Assembly: GCF_027943255.1 (NCBI RefSeq)
Contig: NC_072895.1
Coordinates: 75,828,001-75,892,000, forward strand
Source: Anastrepha obliqua
Taxonomy: Eukaryota > Arthropoda > Insecta > Diptera > Tephritidae
Length of the DNA stretch: 64,000 nt
Direction of reading: 5' to 3'
Position 1 is the first letter of the stretch; each line of letters starts with the position of its first letter. The notes beneath the pieces are model-generated. The model did not search any database. It was not told the origin of the DNA and saw only the letters and a program-made list of their open reading frames with translations. Below are positions 58,770-64,000 of this stretch, in pieces. The translations under genes and the position numbers were made by a program.

Positions 58770-60776
58770 GAATGGGGTAAGATAGGTCTTTTTTTTTTTG
58801 AGAGCTCTTGCTACGGTGTTTTTGCATTGATTTTGAAAAATAAGCAAGATTTTGAAAGGTTATTTATCTGCTAACATTTTGGTTATACTGACTTATGTTT
58901 GGCTAAATATTTTGCAAGCTGCATTCAATAAGACAAAGGTACTTTTTTTCGATATTTTCAAAATCGGGGGGCACGATAGGTCACTATATGTGAGGGGAAA
59001 AGAACAATGTACATGGTTTGGAAATTAATGTTTTAACTTTTATTTATAGAGTATGAACACTGCACATGTTATAAAAGTTAGGAATTTTTATTTAATTCAT
59101 TTTTCTTCTCTTCTTTGGTCAATTTTTGGCGTTTTTGTATGAGCTTCTGCCTCTTTGCAGCCTCTCTTTATTTTTTCTTTCGGCGGCAAATTGTTTTTTT
59201 GCTTCCGCGTCCCATTTCGTCTGAGCTGCAGCTGCTTGCTCAGCGCGTAATGACTCTAGCATCACTGCATCTGTGAGAAGTACAGCTTTACGTCGCTTCC
59301 GGCCTCAATTTGATGGTTTGCGCAGTGGCGCTTTAGGAAACGGCCGAATGTCCTCAATTGGAATTAATAGGTCGAGATTCGCTTGATCTGGCTCTTGATC
59401 GTCATTCGATAAAACAGGCTCTTCATGGGCATTCGATGGACCAGTCTCTTGATGAGCAATCGATGGACCAGCCTCTTGATCTGGTTCGTCCTCGTACGGA
59501 CGATCAGTTACGAATAAAAAAAAAAATAAATAAATAATTGGCGCGTACACTTCTGTTAGGTGTTTGGCCGAGCTCCTCCTCCTATTTGTGGTGTGCGTCT
59601 TGATGTTGTTCCACAAATGGAGGGACCTACAGTTTCAAGCCGATTCCGAACGGCAGATATTTTTATGAGGAGCTTTTTCATGGCAGAAATACACTCGGAG
59701 CTTTGCCATTGCCTGCCGAGGGGCGACCGCTATTAGAAAAATGTTTTTATTAATTTTGCTTTCACCGAGATTCGAACTAACGACCTCTCTGTGAATTCCG
59801 AATGGTAATCACGCACCAACCCATTCGGCTACGGCGGCCGATCAGTTACGAATGCTGGCGTGAAATCATCTTCCGAAAAAATGTCGCGATTAAATGGCCA
59901 AATACCAGTTGATCTGAATCCAGCGATGATATTCATGCTGGAAGCACCTTTCAACAAGGGTTCAGCTATTCGGTCGAAGGTAATAGGAATGCCGGAATGA
60001 TGTAACATCCACGCCTTGCAGGAATGGTCAAAATAAGTTTTGAGCGGCCCAAATACTCCTCTATCGAGAGGCTGCAAACGATGGCTGGTATGCGGAGGTA
60101 GAGCTAATACTTCAATATTATTATTCTTATTATACGTAATTTCTGACACGCTTCTATTGATGACGAGCTCTTTCCTATCACGCGAGCACGTAATGTTTCG
60201 AACGGAATTTTAAATTGTTTAGAGGCTGATCGAACACTAGCGCCATCTCGGACTGCCGCGATTGCGTTTTTTACGTCCTCTTCACTTCGTTTCGGCGTTT
60301 TTCGCACATAATTACGCACCATTTTGCTGCAAAAATAATTAAAATTTATTTTATTCAATTAAAAGTAGTGACCTATAATGCCCCCAGACGGCTGACCTAT
60401 AGTACCCCCAAGCACATGTTTTATGTTAGTGTCGATATTTTTTTTTAAACAAAAATATCAAAAAACTAACACATTATTCGTGTTCAGCATTATTTTCTAC
60501 GTAGAATAAAACTCATCTGACAAATACATATTTACATACATTAAATGTACTGCACCGTAGAATCAAAAAAATGCTATGTCGGAGAAAAGCTCACAAAAAA
60601 CTAAACGACGCCAGAACTAGGATAACTAATCAATGGTGACGGCCGAAATGACAGTCGCGAACGTTGTTCCCCACCACTTATTCAATTCACATAAGACGAG
60701 TGACCTCTGCAAAAACAGTGCGACGAAAACCCCACCTACCTATTGTGCCCCCATACCTATGTATCTTACCCCATTC
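58770..60776 (-). mobile_element. Internally deleted Tigger/pogo element
   Basis: Ends GAATGGGGTAAGATA and its complement, with TA at 58768-58769 and 60777-60778. Minus-strand frame: MVRNYVRKTPKRSEEDVKNA and SVRSASKQFKIPFETLRARV (psq-type HTH, 60104-60358), then across a deletion EVLALPPHTSHRLQPLDRGV and FRSTGIWPFNRDIF (59829-60149), continuing beyond a SINE as DEPDQEAGPSIAHQETGPS. The first two catalytic acids are deleted. Confidence 0.85.
59516..59838 (-). mobile_element. tRNA-derived SINE, copy 3, with 15-bp target duplication
   Basis: The direct repeat CGATCAGTTACGAAT flanks it (59501-59515 and 59839-59853). On the minus strand: head GCCGCCGTAGCCGAATGGG with the A box, B box near 59771, body as in copy 2, and a 3' tail of AATTATTTATTTATTTTTT. 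The insertion is inside the Tigger coding relic; both sides of the repeat encode the same FVTDR residues. Confidence 0.9.
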
Positions 60777-61320
60777 TACTCTACCACAAAAGTTGAATAC
60801 AACACCGCATACGCAGTAGTAGACTCAAAAGACCAGATGCGATCAAACTACACTGTGCCGTCTATAGTTACCGCTGAAGCCAAACACCCCAAACTTGTTT
60901 GGATTCCCGGACACGTAGAAATTACAGGCAATGAGAAAACAGATACTACAGCAAAGTTTGCTTGTAATGCGAAAATTTTTAAAAGCCTATCATGGAAAAA
61001 ATTGATCTCTTACGAGCTAGTCTACTACAGTACCAAACACAACAATGCTTCAGAAGAGCATCATTTAACATCACCACTACTCAACCATAAACACAAAAAA
61101 CGCGCCTGCCATATACCCAACTAATACAATCGGAAAATAAAAAATTTTGTTTTCTCGCGTCTTCGCCTTGGCCACACAAACGTAACACATTCCCCCTGCT
61201 AAGCAACACACACCTCACGGTCAAACATGAATGCCCGATATGCCCGATACTCCACCGAATTAGATCATCCTTTAACGTTCTCTGCATCCGCAATCTCAGT
61301 TTCAATTTTTCATTGTTTAA

Positions 61321-62046
61321 GGGGGTGGTAGGGTTTAGCGCTAAAAAAAAAACACTTTTTTTTGAATTTTTTACAGAAATATGGCTTAAGATACTTTAAT
61401 AAAATCAGTTGCATGTTATATTGTACATCTTTTCAATAAGTTTTTAAAAAATATTAATAATAAAATATTGACAAATAAGCCCATGGCAGAGTTTTTTTGG
61501 AGATATGTTTTTCGAGAGGTGCTCTGCGGTGCCAATCGGCATTCGTCGTAGAATTATCTGAAACTAAAAAAGTCGAATTTTTCATTTAAATTATGACGTA
61601 ATGCTCCCCCTCCCATTAATAAATTTTTTTTTTTTTAATTTTTGTAGTTTTGGTGGCAAAAAAACGTAAAACGAGCATTTTTGGCGAAAAATTTCGCCAT
61701 ATTTGTAAGTGAAAAACAACCTTAAAAAAAATAAAATAAAAAAACAGTGTAGGGGGGAAGTATTTTTGATTTAGAAAACGTGTGCCAAATTTGAAAAGAA
61801 TCGGTTGAATAGCTTCGGAGTTGTGATTGACACCGACTTTTAAGAAGTCGTTTCGGGAAAAACGCGTTTGAAAAAATGACTATGAAAAATTATCGATGCT
61901 CCGCATTCGAGGTAGAGTGCCTACAAAGGCTATAACTTTGAGAGTTCTGCTCCGATCCACTTAAAATTTTGACACAACATTCTTGAAATGATTTACTATA
62001 AGATGAGTGAAGAAAAAAAATTTCGATTTTGTGACCCTACCCCCCC
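61321..62046. mobile_element. TTAA element with known empty site
   Basis: TTAA at 61317-61320 and 62047-62050. Ends GGGGGTGGTAGGGT and the complement of GGGGGGGTAGGGT. Contains the shared core at 61785-61872 (AGAATCGGTTGAATAGC ... GGGAAAAACGCGTTTGAA). The paralogous sequence at 18290-18530 has a single TTAA and no insertion. Confidence 0.85.
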
Positions 62047-62366
62047 TTAATAAACCAAAGTCAAAAACCAACAAATGCTATCTATAATTATAATTCAGCT
62101 ATCTTATCTATAATTAACATTATTCAACATAGTTTTTAAGTTATTTTAATAAAAATTATAAATTTTCTAAGCTTATTATGTCAATGATTTCGAAATATAT
62201 TGTTTGGTAACACTGTGTGATGAGAAAGCAATCAGCTAACACGTTTCTACGGAACAATCCAAATTTTTTCATTTACTCAAGTACACGAACGGAACACTGG
62301 GGATTTTTCATTTACTGGCGCTCTCATTAGTTTAATCGTCTGAGCTGCCACGGAATGTACGTTTAC

Positions 62367-62593
62367 GCAAGGTGGATTTATTAAGGTGACAGCATTCACT
62401 TAGCTGAATTTTTCGCCGTAGGTATGGCTTACGTCAAAATGATATGCTTTGTTTGTATGTATTGGTATGTTTACATTCGTATGTTTACATTTGATTACTG
62501 ATTTTGACGTGATGCTTGGACCAAACGCAACAACAAATACATGTGGGTTTTACTTATATGTGTTTGCTGTCACCTGTAATAAATTCGCCTTGC
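62367..62593. mobile_element. Short inverted-repeat element upstream of gene 2
   Basis: Ends GCAAGGTGGATTTATTAAGG and the complement of GCAAGGCGAATTTATTACAGG, continuing to GTGACAGCA. GTTTAC occurs on both flanks (62361-62366 and 62594-62599). It lies about 200 bases before the start codon of gene 2, within what could be its promoter region. Confidence 0.75.
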
Positions 62594-62794
62594 GTTTACG
62601 TTAGTGAGTATGAGCACCATAAAACTCAACGCGAAAACATTTTGGTCGACATGACTTTGGCAATGCTGATATTGAATTTTGTTTAGGTCATCTGAGTTTT
62701 GTTTGCATTGGAAATATTTTGTTTACTAAGTCGAAAGCAATTTTCATATGCCATTAGTTATGATAGAAGTTTGCAGACTAGAAAAATAAACATA

Positions 62795-63574
62795 ATGATA
62801 ATTAAATCAAAATCATTTCCGCTTATCAGCTTTATCCTTGGAATGTGTGGGAGCATCGGTCTTACTTTTGGTTTAGTAGAACAACAGAATGTTTCAGAAA
62901 GCAAAATAACCAAGACAGAGTCTCAGGGTAAACAATTCGATTATATGCGATTGGAGGACGAACCAGTGACTCGTGGCTTACTTTATCCACGGGCATCGGA
63001 GTCCCGGGAAGTACGAACGCTTGATGGGATTTGGCGTTTTTTAAAGTCAGACATTAAAGATCCTATGGAGGGAGTACGCAATGGTTGGTACCAAGATGAT
63101 TTAGATAAGGTAATTTGTGTATTTTCCTTAATCGATTTTGCACTTAAAATTTATGCGGCAAGGTGAAACCAACACGGCCAATGCCAGTACCCTCCAGCTA
63201 CAATGATGTGAGTGCAGAAAATGAATTGCGTGACCACATCGGAACAGTATGGTACGAAAAAAAAATTTTTGTCCCACATTCATGGAACATCGATCAACGT
63301 ATTTGGTTACGTTTTGGTAGTGTCCACTATGCTGCCATTGTCGTATGTTATCATTACTGTATGGTATTTATATTGCACAGCTTTCAAACAAACCTTCATT
63401 ACTCTAGTGGGTGAACGGGCAAAAAGTAATGTCTCATGCCATTGGCCACTTACCATTCGAAGCGGAAATAACACGTGAGGTAAAGTTTGGTGCTGAAAAC
63501 AGATTAACGCTTCTTTGCGACAACACACTTTTGAACACAACGATTCCGCAAGGAAAAATTCTTGAGGAGGAAAG
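62795..63574 (+). CDS. betaGlu: Beta-glucuronidase, gene 2 (first three coding exons, partial)
   Basis: Exons 62795-63109, 63163-63342 and 63408-63574, with GT-AG introns; the third ends in phase 2 exactly as in gene 1 and has the same length (167 bases). The start MIIKSKSFPLISFILGMCGS gives a signal peptide; an ATG at 62699 in the same frame would place it internally. Domain landmarks match gene 1: [67 protein letters not shown] linker of about 20 residues before the sugar-binding domain (VSESKITKTESQGKQ) is absent from gene 1. A 53-bp intron (63110-63162) is also absent from gene 1. Catalytic exons lie beyond the window. Confidence 0.9.
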
Positions 63575-63623
63575 GTATTTAATGATGATTTAATGAAACA
63601 CTTTGTAAATTAAATATTATATA

Positions 63624-64000
63624 CGAGGTGTATTCAAAAACAAGGTTAATTTTCAAATTTCACAGGCTACGTACATTCGACTTTTGATTATTATTATTTT
63701 TTCTGTTGGTACACTCGTCTCGATTGTTTTGTTTGTGAGAGGCATATATAAGATAAGTGCTGAGGATGTCGCACAGTGCGGCCGATTCCCGAAAAGCTGG
63801 CCAAAACTCAAAAAATTAAGTAATTGATTCAAAATTTCTTACTCGGGGGTTGTCGGGTTCGCTGATTACGAATTTGATCTTAAAATTTTGAAAATCCACC
63901 CCCTTCCACCCCTATTGGCCACCCCCTCACGTGAAATAGCGTATATTCAAGAACATAATCAAGATGCATGTTAATTTATATGTTTTTGGGGTCGGCATAA
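63624..64000. mobile_element. mariner-type end in intron 3 of gene 2 (partial)
   Basis: After TA (63622-63623) the sequence CGAGGTGTATTCAAAAACAAGG is a mariner-type terminus resembling that at 42148. No transposase start is recognisable before the window edge. Confidence 0.5.

Larger units (their letters stand above)
56985..61320 (+). mobile_element. I-clade LINE: ORF1 end, endonuclease, RT and RNase H relics
   Basis: In order: VLSFDLYRIAKTLEVAWYNV and PNPMRCRNCQRL (ORF1 zinc-knuckle region, 57003-57110); HDSLTHSVIAGCSPAILP and LYHSDHFPI (endonuclease end, 57290-57410); VLSKIDYGLFLYE (after the RT palm, 58310); an RNase H interrupted at 58769 by a Tigger element and resuming at 60779 as KHPKLVWIPGHVEITGNEKT (60880-60950); then RLRLGHTNVTHSPLL-like C-terminus. 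Many stops and deletions. It is collinear with the ORF1 piece at 50571. Confidence 0.7.

Overview
This window looks like AT-rich intergenic and intronic DNA of a higher fly. The transposon mix (mariner, Tc1, pogo, Helitron, I-, LOA- and RTE-type LINEs) and the split beta-glucuronidase genes point to Brachycera; a tephritid fruit fly is my best guess, but that is inference. There is no sign of bacterial or viral genome organisation, and no rRNA, free-standing tRNA or CRISPR array was seen.

The only host genes I can support are two tandem, same-strand beta-glucuronidase (lysosomal glycoside hydrolase family 2) genes. The first (about 41143-49615, nine coding exons) can be followed from signal peptide to stop. 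It keeps the acid/base Glu, the nucleophile Glu and the active-site Tyr at a constant offset of three residues from the human enzyme. The second (62795 to the window end) shows its first three coding exons and runs off the right edge. Their intron positions agree except for one extra 53-bp intron in the second copy.

Everything else is largely transposon archaeology. 1-25 kb: a reading frame for an apparently intact transposase cut by the left edge, a foldback element, Tc1, pogo and mariner copies, an I-clade LINE with an open RNase H frame, a dead LOA-type LINE, and SINEs. 26-38 kb: two adjoining Helitrons (one with Rep/helicase remnants and a 128-bp minisatellite), a two-copy family with 4-bp target duplications, SINE-in-mariner and LINE-in-mariner nests, and the second foldback copy next to another inverted-repeat element. 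38-50 kb: a mariner in a 45-bp duplicated sequence, a Pao-like gag fragment split by a TTAA element, then the first glucuronidase gene, whose introns 3 and 4 hold most of the inserted DNA, including a three-deep nest. 50-62 kb: pieces of one I-clade LINE in collinear order, apparently broken up by a mariner-like element, a TTAA element (itself holding two more elements), an RTE derivative, a Tc1 remnant, a DD41D mariner-like element, a Tigger element (itself holding a SINE) and a second TTAA element. 62-64 kb: start of the second glucuronidase gene, with a short inverted-repeat element just upstream and a mariner end in its third intron.

I did not find a convincing new multi-gene system. The most interesting material is the set of TTAA-flanked elements sharing an internal core, two paralogous empty sites that date insertions, the 4-bp-duplication family, and the glucuronidase tandem pair.
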